A stretch of 64,000 nt of DNA from Pelagadaptatus aseana (GCA_040365065.1 BAABNI010000002.1:1-64000); one strand, 5' to 3'. Positions 51,416 to 61,271 are shown, counted from the stretch's first letter. Notes: generated by a model from the sequence alone, not told the origin. Program-made: numbers and translations.

Positions 51416-54040
51416 TCAGGCCAGTTGTTCGCCGACCCATGCTGCAACAGTGTCCAATGCACCAGGTAAGGCCGCCAAATCGGTACCGGCACCCTTGGCC
51501 TTGTCTGGTTTGCCACCGCCTTTACCACCAACCAGTGGCGCAAAGTATTTGATCAGATCACCGGCTTTCAGCTTGGCCTGCACGTCACTGGATACCGCGG
51601 CAATCAGATTGATCTTCTCGCCGGCGGGGCTGGCCAGCAGTACCACGCAATCCCCCAGTTTGTCTTTCAACTGAGCCACTGAATTGTCCAGAGACTTCAT
51701 GTCAGCGCCATCCAACTGAGCCGCCAATACCTTGATGCCGGCAACGTCTTTGGCCTGATTAATCAGATCACCACTGGCGGCACTGGCCAGCTTGGCCTTG
51801 AGTTGCACCAGCTCTTTTTCCTGCTGTTTGCTCTGGGTAACCAACTGGCCAACTTTGTCGGCCAACAGCTCAGGGCGAGTTTTCAGCATGGCAGCCACTT
51901 GTTCCAACAGAGCCTGTTGCTCATCTGCCAGTGCCAGCGCCTTACTGCCCGTTACCGCTTCAATACGACGCACACCAGAAGCCACCCCGGCTTCGGAGGT
52001 AATGCGAATCTGACCGATATCACCGGTGCGCTCGGCGTGGGTACCACCACAGAGTTCAACCGAGAAGCCATCCCCCATGGACAACACGCGCACTTCGTCG
52101 CCATATTTTTCACCAAACAGCGCCATCGCGCCCTTGGCCTTGGCGGTTTCCATATCACAGACGGCGGTTTCGACTTCGGTATTGGCCATAATCTGCTGAT
52201 TCACCATGGCTTCAATCTGTTTGATCTGTTCTGGCTTCACCGCCTCAAAGTGGGAGAAGTCAAAGCGCAGACGTTCAGAATCACACAGGGAGCCCTTCTG
52301 ACTCACGTGATCGCCGAGAATATCGCGGAGCGCGGCATGCAACAGGTGCGTTGCCGAGTGATTCAAAGCGGTAGCCTGACGCACGTCGGCATCAATGGTC
52401 GCTTCCAGTGAGTCACCTACGTTGATGGTCCCAGACAACACCACACCTTCGTGCAGATGATTGGCAGCCTGTTTGACACAGTCACGCACCTCAAACCGCG
52501 AGTTCGCTGAAGTCAGATAACCACTGTCACCAACCTGACCGCCGGACTCGGCGTAGAAAGGGGTATTTTCCAGCACCACCGCACCCTGCTCACCCTCAAC
52601 CAGGCTATCCACCTGTTCGCCGTCTTTCACCAGCGCCACAACCTTGGCCTGGGCGGTAGTGTCGGTATAGCCATCAAAGCGGGTTGCACCTTCCAACTTC
52701 AGGCTATTGGAGTAATCCACCTTAAAGGTACCCGCGGCACGAGCGCGGGCGCGCTGCTCTTCCATCGCGGCTTCATAGCCCTCTTCGTCGATGGTCAGCT
52801 CGCGCTCACGGGCGATATCCGCAGTCAGATCCAACGGGAAGCCGTAGGTATCGTATAAGGTGAACACCACATCGCCGGGAATCTCTTTACCGGACAGTTT
52901 CCTGATCTCGGATTCCAGAACCGCCATGCCCTTGTCCAGAGTCTTTTCAAACTGTTGCTCTTCGGTCAACAGGACTTTTTCAACCTGGGCCTGTTGTTCA
53001 CGCAACTCGGGATACGCATCGCCCATTTCCACGGCCAGTGCCGCCGCCAGCTTGTGGAAAAACGGCTGCTTCTGACCCAACTTGTGACCGTGGCGGATGG
53101 CGCGGCGCATAATGCGACGCAGAACATACCCGCGGCCCTCATTGGATGGCATCACGCCATCAATCACCAGAAAAGCACAGGAACGGATGTGATCGGCAAT
53201 CACGCGCAGGGATTTATTTTCCAGATCCGTGGCGCCAGTGGCTTCGGCGGAAGCTTTCAGCAGATTCTGGAAAAGATCGATTTCGTAGTTGGAGTGGACG
53301 TCCTGCATCACAGCGGCAATACGCTCCAGCCCCATACCGGTGTCAACGGAAGGTTTTGGCAGAGGCTCCATGGTGCCATCGGCACTGCGGTTGAACTGCA
53401 TAAAAACGTTGTTCCAGATCTCGATAAAGCGATCGCCATCTTCCTCAGGCGATCCCGGAGGGCCACCCCAGATGTCTTCACCGTGATCGTAAAAAATTTC
53501 AGTACAGGGACCACAGGGACCGGTATCGCCCATGGCCCAGAAATTGTCTGACTGGTACTTGCCGCCCTTGTCGCCAATACGCACTATCTTGTCGGCGGGC
53601 ACACCCACTTGCTTATGCCAGATATCGTAGGCCTCATCGTCCTCTTCGTAGACGGTGACCATCAGCTTCTCAACCGGAATATTGAGCCACTCTTTGGAGG
53701 TCAAAAATTCCCAGGCGTAGTTAATCGCACTCTCTTTGAAGTAGTCACCAAAACTGAAGTTACCCAGCATTTCGAAAAATGTATGATGACGCGCGGTGTA
53801 GCCAACATTTTCCAGATCGTTGTGCTTGCCACCGGCACGGACACAGCGCTGGGAGCTGGTGGCTCGGGTGTAAGGACGCTTGTCGTCGCCCAGAAATACG
53901 TCTTTAAACTGCACCATGCCCGCATTGGTAAACAGCAGGGTGGGATCGTTACCGGGTACCAGCGAACTGCTTGGCACAATGGCGTGACCCTTGGTCTCAA
54001 AAAACTTCAAAAAGGCTTCGCGTATTTCTGCGCTTTTCAT
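51416..54040 (-). CDS. alaS: alanine--tRNA ligase
   Basis: The product is an 874-residue class II synthetase. The N-terminus MKSAEIREAFLKFFETKGH and FTNAGMVQFKDVFLG are typical of the aminoacylation domain. The editing domain has HSATHLLHAALRDILG and CGGTHAERTGDIG, and a C-terminal C-Ala domain contains GGKGGGKPDKAKGAG. Length equals E. coli AlaRS (876). The gene is separated from hinT upstream by a strong terminator. Confidence 0.97.
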   Translation of the reverse strand: MKSAEIREAFLKFFETKGHAIVPSSSLVPGNDPTLLFTNAGMVQFKDVFLGDDKRPYTRATSSQRCVRAGGKHNDLENVGYTARHHTFFEMLGNFSFGDYFKESAINYAWEFLTSKEWLNIPVEKLMVTVYEEDDEAYDIWHKQVGVPADKIVRIGDKGGKYQSDNFWAMGDTGPCGPCTEIFYDHGEDIWGGPPGSPEEDGDRFIEIWNNVFMQFNRSADGTMEPLPKPSVDTGMGLERIAAVMQDVHSNYEIDLFQNLLKASAEATGATDLENKSLRVIADHIRSCAFLVIDGVMPSNEGRGYVLRRIMRRAIRHGHKLGQKQPFFHKLAAALAVEMGDAYPELREQQAQVEKVLLTEEQQFEKTLDKGMAVLESEIRKLSGKEIPGDVVFTLYDTYGFPLDLTADIARERELTIDEEGYEAAMEEQRARARAAGTFKVDYSNSLKLEGATRFDGYTDTTAQAKVVALVKDGEQVDSLVEGEQGAVVLENTPFYAESGGQVGDSGYLTSANSRFEVRDCVKQAANHLHEGVVLSGTINVGDSLEATIDADVRQATALNHSATHLLHAALRDILGDHVSQKGSLCDSERLRFDFSHFEAVKPEQIKQIEAMVNQQIMANTEVETAVCDMETAKAKGAMALFGEKYGDEVRVLSMGDGFSVELCGGTHAERTGDIGQIRITSEAGVASGVRRIEAVTGSKALALADEQQALLEQVAAMLKTRPELLADKVGQLVTQSKQQEKELVQLKAKLASAASGDLINQAKDVAGIKVLAAQLDGADMKSLDNSVAQLKDKLGDCVVLLASPAGEKINLIAAVSSDVQAKLKAGDLIKYFAPLVGGKGGGKPDKAKGAGTDLAALPGALDTVAAWVGEQLA

Positions 54041-54138
54041 AGGTTATTCCGTACAAATTTCGGTCAATTTAACGCTGTTTGGGATTCGCCGAAGACGTGA
54101 TGCCTGCAGAGCCCCCAAAAAGCGCTCGATTATATAAC

Positions 54139-54177
54139 AAAAAAAGGGCCAGAACAGCGCGCTGTTCTGGCCCTTTC
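54139..54177 (-). terminator. terminator of hinT
   Basis: GGGCCAGAACAGCG and CGCTGTTCTGGCCC form a 14-bp stem around a minimal loop, followed on the minus strand by a T-run. It lies 43 bp after the HinT stop. Confidence 0.9.
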
Positions 54178-54219
54178 CAAGTTTTTAGCGATGTAAACGC
54201 TGTTATCAACCAACCGGGA

Positions 54220-54570
54220 TTACAAACCCAGTTCGGCCTCGGTAAACAGCTTACCGCCCAATATATGCAAGTGCAGATGGAACACGGTTTGTCCCACTTC
54301 TTCACCGTTATTGATCACCAGTCGGAAGGCGTCGCCAACATTGTGTTCACGGGCAATCTCGCCAGCCTTGACCATCAGCTTGCCCAGCAAGGCCTGATCT
54401 TCAGCGGTGGCATCCACCAATCGAGGAATCGGTTTGCGCGGAATCAGCAACAGATGCACCGGCGCTTTAGGGGCAATGTCCTTGATGCAGATACAGTCAT
54501 CGTCTTCATAGACTTTATCGGCGGGAATTTCACCGTTCATGATGCGGGTAAAAATGGATGGTTCGGACAT
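54220..54570 (-). CDS. hinT: HinT-type HIT nucleotide phosphoramidase
   Basis: The product has 116 residues from ATG 54570, with a GGAGAC site; the longer frame to 54627 runs into a dispersed repeat. N-terminal SIFTRIMNGEIPADKVYEDD and the catalytic HIT motif VFHLHLHILGG are canonical for HinT, which hydrolyses AMP-lysine-type phosphoramidates. It is monocistronic, bounded by a repeat and a terminator. Confidence 0.94.
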   Translation of the reverse strand: MSEPSIFTRIMNGEIPADKVYEDDDCICIKDIAPKAPVHLLLIPRKPIPRLVDATAEDQALLGKLMVKAGEIAREHNVGDAFRLVINNGEEVGQTVFHLHLHILGGKLFTEAELGL

Positions 54571-54592
54571 AACAGTCTCCGATCTGTGTTCC

Positions 54593-54643
54593 CTGTCATC
54601 TTGACGCGAAGCGGAAAGATCCTTCACTTCGTTCAGGATGACG
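54593..54643. repeat. dispersed inverted-repeat element, GTCATCNNGA family
   Basis: It starts CTGTCATCTTGACGCGAAGC, continues GGAAAGATCC, and ends TCGTTCAGGATGACGTGG. It is a more diverged member of the family, located between the HinT and Trm112-like genes. The ends are inverted copies. Confidence 0.65.
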
Positions 54644-54659
54644 TGGATGTCATTGAAAT

Positions 54660-54854
54660 TTATTTCCGTAAAGCTTCTTTTTCTTCTTCGCTCATCTGCC
54701 GGGCTTCACCCTCAAGCATGACCGGAATGCCATCGCGAACCGGATAGGCCAGACCACTGGCAACACACAGCAGCTCCTGTTTTTCCTTATCATATTCAAC
54801 AGGGGCTTTGCTCACCGGGCACACCAGCAGGCTCAATAATTTCTGATCAATCAT
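54660..54854 (-). CDS. Trm112-family small protein
   Basis: The product has 64 residues from ATG 54854; an in-frame GTG lies at 54866. The sequence MIDQKLLSLLVCP and LAYPVRDGIPVMLEGEARQM matches the YcaR/Trm112 family. Of the usual zinc cysteines, the pair CPxC is CPVS here, so only Cys12 and the Cys in LLCVAS remain. The family often stabilises methyltransferases or other partners; none is adjacent. Confidence 0.88.
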   Translation of the reverse strand: MIDQKLLSLLVCPVSKAPVEYDKEKQELLCVASGLAYPVRDGIPVMLEGEARQMSEEEKEALRK

Positions 54855-54909
54855 ATTCAGTCTCACAAATACTAACGACGGCGAGCTTACGCTAAGCCCG
54901 ACAATTTTT

Positions 54910-55755
54910 CTATTTTCTCACGCTTTCCATCGGTGGTACCAGCAATTGCGGGTCAACTCTCTGGTCCATCCAATTCATACGCCAATCCAGGTGAGGCCCG
55001 GTTACCCGACCGGTGGCACCCACTTCTGCAATGGGGTCGCCCTGTTTTACTTCCTGACCTTCGGTTACCAATATTTTGCTCAAATGGATAAACGAAGAAT
55101 TCAGACCCTGGCCATGATCAATGATCAGGGTTCCACCGGAAAAAAACATATTCTCATGCACCAGTGTGACCTTGCCACCCACGGGGGCTGTCACCACGGT
55201 GCCGGTTGGGGCGGCCACATCGACGCCAAAATGGGGGCGACGAGGCTGGCCGTTGTAGTAGCGCTGACTGCCATAGACACCGGTAATGGGCCCGGTTAAA
55301 GGCCACTCGAAGTTATCGCGATACTCCTGTCGCTGGGATATAACGGCTCTGGCCCGCTTGGTTTGAGCGATCTCTTTATAGATCCTGTCAAGATGCTGTT
55401 GATCCGGATTGACCGTGCGACTGGGAACCCCTTCCACGCGCTGAATTTTATACTGGCGCTGCACGACCACCTTGTTCAGACGGAAATCATTCCCCTGTGA
55501 ATCGGTCAACACCAGTTCAACCGGAGACTTTGCATCGCGCCCGAGACCGAGCACAAAATAGCCATCGCTCGAAACCATGACATCATGCCCCAGAAAGGCA
55601 ACCTTGGTACCGGGCGCGACCTGCCCAACCAAAACACTGCCCTGCTTCCATTGCCCTTGAATACTTCGCAGCGGACTGTCTTTGCCCACCGCATTAAACG
55701 TACTCAGGCACAGAGTTAAAAGAAGGGAGGTAATCACCACTCGATTCATCGCCAA
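54910..55755 (-). CDS. M23-family peptidoglycan endopeptidase-like protein
   Basis: The product has 281 residues with a signal peptide of about 24 residues. Beta-rich middle segments precede a C-terminal M23 domain (about 150-270) with PHFGVDVAAPTGTVV, HGQGLNSSFIHLSKI and VTGPHLDWRMNWM. The first metal ligands HxxxD are present. The last motif, HxH in active enzymes, reads HLD, so the third ligand would be Asp. A start two codons later is possible. The likely role is cell-wall remodelling. Confidence 0.88.
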   Translation of the reverse strand: MAMNRVVITSLLLTLCLSTFNAVGKDSPLRSIQGQWKQGSVLVGQVAPGTKVAFLGHDVMVSSDGYFVLGLGRDAKSPVELVLTDSQGNDFRLNKVVVQRQYKIQRVEGVPSRTVNPDQQHLDRIYKEIAQTKRARAVISQRQEYRDNFEWPLTGPITGVYGSQRYYNGQPRRPHFGVDVAAPTGTVVTAPVGGKVTLVHENMFFSGGTLIIDHGQGLNSSFIHLSKILVTEGQEVKQGDPIAEVGATGRVTGPHLDWRMNWMDQRVDPQLLVPPMESVRK

Positions 55756-55822
55756 ACCTTATGTTTTGTAAAGAGCCCTGCCGATCAGGATTGGAAAAAG
55801 AGTAACATAGGGCAAACATTTA

Positions 55823-56818
55823 ATGAGCCCAAATATTATTCCCATGTCTGACTTTACGCCTCCACCCGGTCTGCGCAACCCGCATGTGCAAAACATCATT
55901 GCCAGTACCGGCCCAAGACGATGGCTGGTACGCAGGCAAGCCAGAAGCCTGCTGAATCATTCTGAAGACGTCATCCTCAACTGCGGCAACGGCGTGCGCC
56001 TGCTTGGGCATATCAATCGCCATCCGCACGGCGCAAAATCCCTGATCACGCTGCTGCATGGCTGGGAGGGCAGCAGTGATTCCACCTATGTGCTATCGGC
56101 AGCACGACGCCTTTATGGCGAGGGGCACGATATTTTCCGGCTCAACTTTCGCGATCACGGCGACACCGAACACCTCAACCGGGAAATCTTCAACTCCACC
56201 CGCTTAAGCGATGTTACCGGCGCCATGGAAGACATCCAGAAGCGCTTCCACTACGAGCATTACTTCCTTTCGGGGTTTTCTCTGGGGGGAAATTTTACGC
56301 TCAGAACCACCATTGCCCAGCACCAGCACAACTATCGGATTGATCGCGCCGTTGCCATTTGCCCGGTCATCTGCCCACTCGATACCATGGACGCCCTGAC
56401 CAATGGGCCGCGCATTTACGAGCGCCATTTTGTCAATCAATGGAAACGCTCGCTGAGCAATAAGACCGAACATTTTCCGGAATACACCTACCGCGATCAG
56501 TTGCCAGACATGAAAACCCTGGCACACATCAACGATTTCTTTATTCCGGGTTACACACCGTTTGACGACTGCGACAGCTACTTTGATGCCTACAGTCTCA
56601 AGCGCGAACAACTCAGTCAGATTGATATCCCGACAACCATCATCACCAGTGAGGACGACCCCATTGTGCGCCATCATATGCTGCCAAGGGAAAAACTCAG
56701 CCGTCACCTTTCCCTGGAAATTACCCGTTTTGGTTCGCACTGTGCCTACCTTAAAAATTACCGGCTGCACAGCTGGAGTGACGACCGCCTGTCGCAACTG
56801 CTGACCATAAGCCCTTAA
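55823..56818 (+). CDS. YheT-family alpha/beta hydrolase
   Basis: The product is a 331-residue soluble hydrolase. The YheT/ABHD1-3 pattern NPHVQNIIAS opens the protein. The oxyanion region is LLHGWEGSSDSTY, and the nucleophile Ser lies in GFSLGGNFTL, with Asp in TSEDDPIV and His in FGSHCAYL completing a triad. An ATG at 55844 could also start the protein. The substrate is unknown, though members act on esters. Confidence 0.9.
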   Translation: MSPNIIPMSDFTPPPGLRNPHVQNIIASTGPRRWLVRRQARSLLNHSEDVILNCGNGVRLLGHINRHPHGAKSLITLLHGWEGSSDSTYVLSAARRLYGEGHDIFRLNFRDHGDTEHLNREIFNSTRLSDVTGAMEDIQKRFHYEHYFLSGFSLGGNFTLRTTIAQHQHNYRIDRAVAICPVICPLDTMDALTNGPRIYERHFVNQWKRSLSNKTEHFPEYTYRDQLPDMKTLAHINDFFIPGYTPFDDCDSYFDAYSLKREQLSQIDIPTTIITSEDDPIVRHHMLPREKLSRHLSLEITRFGSHCAYLKNYRLHSWSDDRLSQLLTISP

Positions 56819-56946
56819 TGAAATAATGCTTTACATTGAATCCCAGAGGAGTATTTTTAAATACAGCAGGGAGCAATTTCTCACACCCAACAAGAAAACT
56901 ACCTGCTAGTCATTACCCACACTTTAAGACCTAAAGGAAGCTGTAT

Positions 56947-58362
56947 ATGACCAAATCCCTAGCTGTATCTGATAATAATCAAACCCTGACCGACCACCTG
57001 CCAATCCTCTACGTACTCGACACCAACGTCCTCATTCACGACCCGACTGCCCTGCTTAATTTTGAAGAACACCACGTCATGATTCCCATGACGGTGCTCG
57101 AAGAGCTCGACAAGCTCAAGAGCGGGCGCAAGGCACAGGCGGCCGACTGCCGACAGGCCATCCGCGAAATCGACAAGATTCTCGGGAGGGCCGAACCGGA
57201 AGACATCGAGCAGGGGGTACCGATTCGACGAGGCGAAAAAAGCGAACCCTGCGGCCACCTCTCGATCCTCATGACCTCCCCTCCTGACAACGTCACCGTC
57301 CTCCCCAACCACCTCAACGACAACAAAATCATCAACGACCTCTGCCTCCTGCAACAGCACTACCCCGATCGAAAAGTCGTACTCGTCACCAAAGACATCA
57401 ATATGCGCCTCAAAGCCCGCGGCTGCGGCATCGAATCAGAGGACTACCACAACGACCAACTGGTGACCGACATCGAGCTGCTCAACAAGGGCTATCTCGA
57501 AATCGAAGGTAACTTCTGGGATCTGGTCAACAAGGTGGATACCGAACAACAGCTGGGCCGCACCCTGCACTATCTGCCCAGAGAAGATCCCCTCAAGGAG
57601 ATTCATCCCAACCAGTTCATCATTGACGATCTGGGGTTTGTCGGACGGGTATTGGAAGTCAACGATGACATCGTCACGGTTCTGCACGTGGACAAAAACA
57701 GTTTTATGGAACAGGAAGCCTGGGGACTGCAACCGCGCGATGTCTATCAGGCCATGGCCCTGAACCTGCTGCTCGATCCGGATATCCATCTGGTCAACCT
57801 GACCGGTTCGGCCGGCTCCGGTAAAACCATTCTGGCACTGGCAGCCACAATCGAAATGACGGTAGCCACCAAAATGTATCGTCGCATTATTGTGACGCGC
57901 AGCACTCAGGGGCTGGATGAAGACATTGGGTTTCTGCCGGGTACCGAGGAAGAAAAAATGGAACCCTGGCTGGGGGCCATTACCGACAACCTCGAGGCCC
58001 TGCACTGTGACGATGAAGACTGTTCAGGCAGTATCGATTACGTGCTCAATAAAGTACCGCTGCACTTCAAGTCTCTGAACTATATTCGCGGACGCAGTTT
58101 TCAGCACAGTCTGATCATCATCGACGAATCTCAGAACCTGACGCCTCATCAGATTAAGACCATCGTCACCCGCGCTGGCAACGGTTCCAAGGTCATCTGT
58201 CTTGGTAATCTGGCACAAATTGATACGCCCTATCTGAGTGCCACCAGTTCTGGTCTCACCTATCTGACGGAACGCTTCAAGGACTTTGCCCATGGCGGCA
58301 ACATCAAACTCCAGGGTGTGCCACGATCGGTGCTGGCAGAGTACGCTGAGGAGTATTTGTAA
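56947..58362 (+). CDS. PhoH2-like PIN-ATPase
   Basis: The product has 471 residues. An N-terminal PIN ribonuclease domain (about 20-165) has LYVLDTNVLIHDP and acidic residues through VTKDINMRLKARG. A C-terminal PhoH ATPase has Walker A TGSAGSGKT at about 286-294 and Walker B LIIIDESQNL. The architecture corresponds to PhoH2/YlaK, an RNA helicase-nuclease. The first about 165 codons use Leu CTC and C-ending codons far more than the rest, where Leu CTG predominates. A ribosome site AAGGAAG precedes the ATG. Confidence 0.93.
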   Translation: MTKSLAVSDNNQTLTDHLPILYVLDTNVLIHDPTALLNFEEHHVMIPMTVLEELDKLKSGRKAQAADCRQAIREIDKILGRAEPEDIEQGVPIRRGEKSEPCGHLSILMTSPPDNVTVLPNHLNDNKIINDLCLLQQHYPDRKVVLVTKDINMRLKARGCGIESEDYHNDQLVTDIELLNKGYLEIEGNFWDLVNKVDTEQQLGRTLHYLPREDPLKEIHPNQFIIDDLGFVGRVLEVNDDIVTVLHVDKNSFMEQEAWGLQPRDVYQAMALNLLLDPDIHLVNLTGSAGSGKTILALAATIEMTVATKMYRRIIVTRSTQGLDEDIGFLPGTEEEKMEPWLGAITDNLEALHCDDEDCSGSIDYVLNKVPLHFKSLNYIRGRSFQHSLIIIDESQNLTPHQIKTIVTRAGNGSKVICLGNLAQIDTPYLSATSSGLTYLTERFKDFAHGGNIKLQGVPRSVLAEYAEEYL

Positions 58363-58776
58363 CTAACCCGGAACCGAGTAGGTGGCGACCACGTGCGCCA
58401 CCGGCTTGTCCTCTTCTCCCACCGAGTAAAGGCTGATCTCACCAATGATCAGCCTTTTGCCCACCTTGATCAGATCACACACCGCCTTGACGCCATCGTC
58501 AGCCTTGGGCTTGCGCAAAAAATTGATATTGAGGCTGGTGGTTACAGACATAATCGACGTGTCGTTCAAACCCAGCGCCCCGATGATGGCGCCGTACATG
58601 GCCGCATCTGCCAGCCCCATCAAGGTCGGGCCGGATACCGTGCCACCCGGGCGCAACTGTTCCTCACCAATCTCTTGAATCATGGTGCAATGGCCGTTAT
58701 CAACAGTCTTCACAATAAACCTGGCGTTGGTAAAAGTTTCTTGCATAAAGTCTGTTAATGCTTCAGGCGTAATCAT
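58363..58776 (-). CDS. PaaI-family hot-dog thioesterase
   Basis: The product has 137 residues from ATG 58776; the frame runs on to 58905 but overlaps the permease gene, so the shorter start is preferred. The core RPGGTVSGPTLMGLADAAMY matches the PaaI/YbgC hot-dog active-site helix with the catalytic Asp, and SLNINFLRKPKADDG follows. It probably hydrolyses an acyl-CoA. It lies 8 bp after the permease gene on the same strand. Confidence 0.9.
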   Translation of the reverse strand: MITPEALTDFMQETFTNARFIVKTVDNGHCTMIQEIGEEQLRPGGTVSGPTLMGLADAAMYGAIIGALGLNDTSIMSVTTSLNINFLRKPKADDGVKAVCDLIKVGKRLIIGEISLYSVGEEDKPVAHVVATYSVPG

Positions 58777-58784
58777 ATCTGTCT

Positions 58785-61271
58785 CTAACCTAACTCTCTC
58801 AAAACTTGTCCGGGGGGCACTGTGACCACCTGACGACAGGCGAAAATGCCCATCAACGCAATGGCCAGGCCACCCCCCAAAATACCAATGGGCCACAGGT
58901 ACCAATGGGCGCTGAGCTCCATATCCAGAACCCCCGATTGTAGCGACAACAGCAGCACTTCAGAACCCAGTACCGCCATCAATCCCGCACACACGCCCAG
59001 CACACAAAACTCCACCCACAGGCTGCCCAGCAGACGATTGCGCGAACAACCCAGGGCACGTAACAACACCGTTTCCTGACGTCGCTCGTCCATACTGGCG
59101 ACCACCGCCGCCCACATAACCAGTACGCCCCCCAGTAAAATCAGTACCAACACCAGCTCGACCCCGCCACTGACCTGCTCAACAATGGTTTGAATCTGCT
59201 CGATGACCCGGTCCATTTCGATCACCACAACGGTCGGAAACGCGCGCAACAAATCGTTCAATACCAGCTTCTGCTCACCGGTGAGGTAGACACTGGTCAA
59301 ATAAGCGGGAAAATAATCCTCAAGTGCACTGGGAGAAAACAGGAAATAAAAATTCGGGTTCATGGAATCCCACTGCACTGTTCGAATGCTCGCCACCCGG
59401 GCAACCAGTTCAATACCGCCCACACTGAACGTCAACTCATCATCCAGCTTTAACCCCATCTGCTCCGCAGTCTCAGCCTCAACCGACACACCGTTTTCGC
59501 CCATGGACTGCCATTGATCCCACCACTGACCAGCGACCATGCGGTTATCGGCCCCCATAGATTCGCTCCAGCTAAGATTCACTTCCCGGCGCAGTGCCTC
59601 GGCTCGCTCACGAATCCCGGCATCCGGCTCAACACCGTTGATGTGGGTGACTCTGGCACGCAGCATCGGGTAAAAAGGCTGGGCCTCAATACCTTGTTGT
59701 TCGAACAGCTCTGCAATCGGGGTAATTTCGCCCTGTTCAATATTCAATAAAAAATGATTGGGAGTTCCCTCTGGCAATTGGGTTTGCCAGTCACCGATCA
59801 AGTTGGTGCGCAGTGCCGTCATGGACAGCAACAGCATGATCGCCAAAGCAAACACCAACATCTGGATCACACTAAACTGGCGATTGCGCTCCAGGGCTGA
59901 AATTCCCAAGCGCCAGATGCTACCAGCTCGGCTGCCAAGTCGACGACTGCCCCGCAATAACACCAGAGCCAACAGCACACTGACCAAAACCAGAGCCAAT
60001 AACGCCAGCAACACCCCGCCCGTCAGGGCAATATGGCCACTGAACAGAAACACGAGCAAGGCAATGGCCATCAAACCAAACACAAACTGCAGATATTGAT
60101 GTGCCAGAGATATCTGCATATCGCGGCGCAAAATGCGAATGGGCGGCACCAGAGGCAAACGCCACAGAGGGGGCACCACAAAGAAAAACAGACAGATAAA
60201 CCCAGTTAACAAACCCAGGCCATAAGCCGACCAGTGAGCACTTAGCAGCTCGGCGGCAAACACACTGCCAATCACGGACGCCACCCACTGCTGCAGCAGC
60301 TCCCCCAGAGCCAACCCAACCAGAGACGAGCCCAATCCCAACAGCAGTAACTGGGTCATATACAAACGCCGAATTTTCCAGACACCACTACCCAGACTTT
60401 TTAGCAGGGCGATCTGCTCGACCTGCAATGCCGCAAAATGTCGAGCCGCAATGGCAATCGCAACGCCACTGAGGAGCACCCCCACCACTGCCGCAATCAA
60501 CAGAAAGCTTCGCGCTGTAGACAGGGTTTTGGCCAAGCCCCGCTGTGAGGATTCCAAATCGATAATCTGTTGATGGACACTGAGCTCAGGTTCCAAATCA
60601 GCAAGATACGCTTGCAGATCAGAATCAGCGCCACTGAGTAACATGCGGTAGCGAATCCGGCTGCCAGGCTGAACCACATTGGTGGCTGCCAGATCCGCCT
60701 GATTGATCATCACCCGCGCACCAATCAGGGAAAAATTACTGCCACGGTCCGGCTCGGCAACAATGATTTTGCTGATGGTAAAACCCTGCTCACCCACCTG
60801 AATGGTGTCGCCCAGCTCAATGTTCAACAGCGGCAGAAGTCTTGAATCGACCCAGGCTTCACCCCGCTCAGGAATCCCCTCAGCTGGCTGCATCAATTGT
60901 TTGTCGGTGGTGAAAGCCTGATCGGCGAGGACCAGCTCTCCCGCCAGAGGATAGCCTTCCGATACCGCCTTGACCGCGGACAGATGCATCTCTTCACCGG
61001 CGAACACCATTGACGCAAACGATACGGTTTGAGCTGTATTCAGACCCGACTCGCCCGCCCGATCCAACCAGTTTTGTGCAATTGGCTGGCTGCTGCGGAT
61101 CACCCGATCACCGCCCAAAAAGCTGTGACTCTGCTGTATCAGGGTATTTTCCAGCCGGCTCGTAAATACCGCAATGCAACTGACCACGGCCACCGAAAGA
61201 ATCAGTGAGGCTGCCAGAATACGCACTTCTCCGGTGCGCAGGCTGCGCCAGAATTGCCGCCACGCCAACAT
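58785..61271 (-). CDS. FtsX-like ABC transporter permease (YbbP type)
   Basis: The product is an 828-residue membrane protein with about ten predicted helices: one near 15-40, a cluster at about 260-500 and three near the C-terminus. A large periplasmic domain spans about 45-255 and a second about 510-700. This is the duplicated FtsX architecture of YbbP. Its start overlaps the stop of the ATPase gene by one base, so they form one transporter. Such systems export lipids or lipoprotein-like cargo; YbbAP is linked to TesA. Confidence 0.92.
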   Translation of the reverse strand: MLAWRQFWRSLRTGEVRILAASLILSVAVVSCIAVFTSRLENTLIQQSHSFLGGDRVIRSSQPIAQNWLDRAGESGLNTAQTVSFASMVFAGEEMHLSAVKAVSEGYPLAGELVLADQAFTTDKQLMQPAEGIPERGEAWVDSRLLPLLNIELGDTIQVGEQGFTISKIIVAEPDRGSNFSLIGARVMINQADLAATNVVQPGSRIRYRMLLSGADSDLQAYLADLEPELSVHQQIIDLESSQRGLAKTLSTARSFLLIAAVVGVLLSGVAIAIAARHFAALQVEQIALLKSLGSGVWKIRRLYMTQLLLLGLGSSLVGLALGELLQQWVASVIGSVFAAELLSAHWSAYGLGLLTGFICLFFFVVPPLWRLPLVPPIRILRRDMQISLAHQYLQFVFGLMAIALLVFLFSGHIALTGGVLLALLALVLVSVLLALVLLRGSRRLGSRAGSIWRLGISALERNRQFSVIQMLVFALAIMLLLSMTALRTNLIGDWQTQLPEGTPNHFLLNIEQGEITPIAELFEQQGIEAQPFYPMLRARVTHINGVEPDAGIRERAEALRREVNLSWSESMGADNRMVAGQWWDQWQSMGENGVSVEAETAEQMGLKLDDELTFSVGGIELVARVASIRTVQWDSMNPNFYFLFSPSALEDYFPAYLTSVYLTGEQKLVLNDLLRAFPTVVVIEMDRVIEQIQTIVEQVSGGVELVLVLILLGGVLVMWAAVVASMDERRQETVLLRALGCSRNRLLGSLWVEFCVLGVCAGLMAVLGSEVLLLSLQSGVLDMELSAHWYLWPIGILGGGLAIALMGIFACRQVVTVPPGQVLRELG

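Noticed and set aside
54079..54747. 222-residue plus-strand open frame spanning the hinT region
   Set aside because: It crosses the HinT gene in antisense, a terminator and a dispersed repeat, so it is not a plausible gene.
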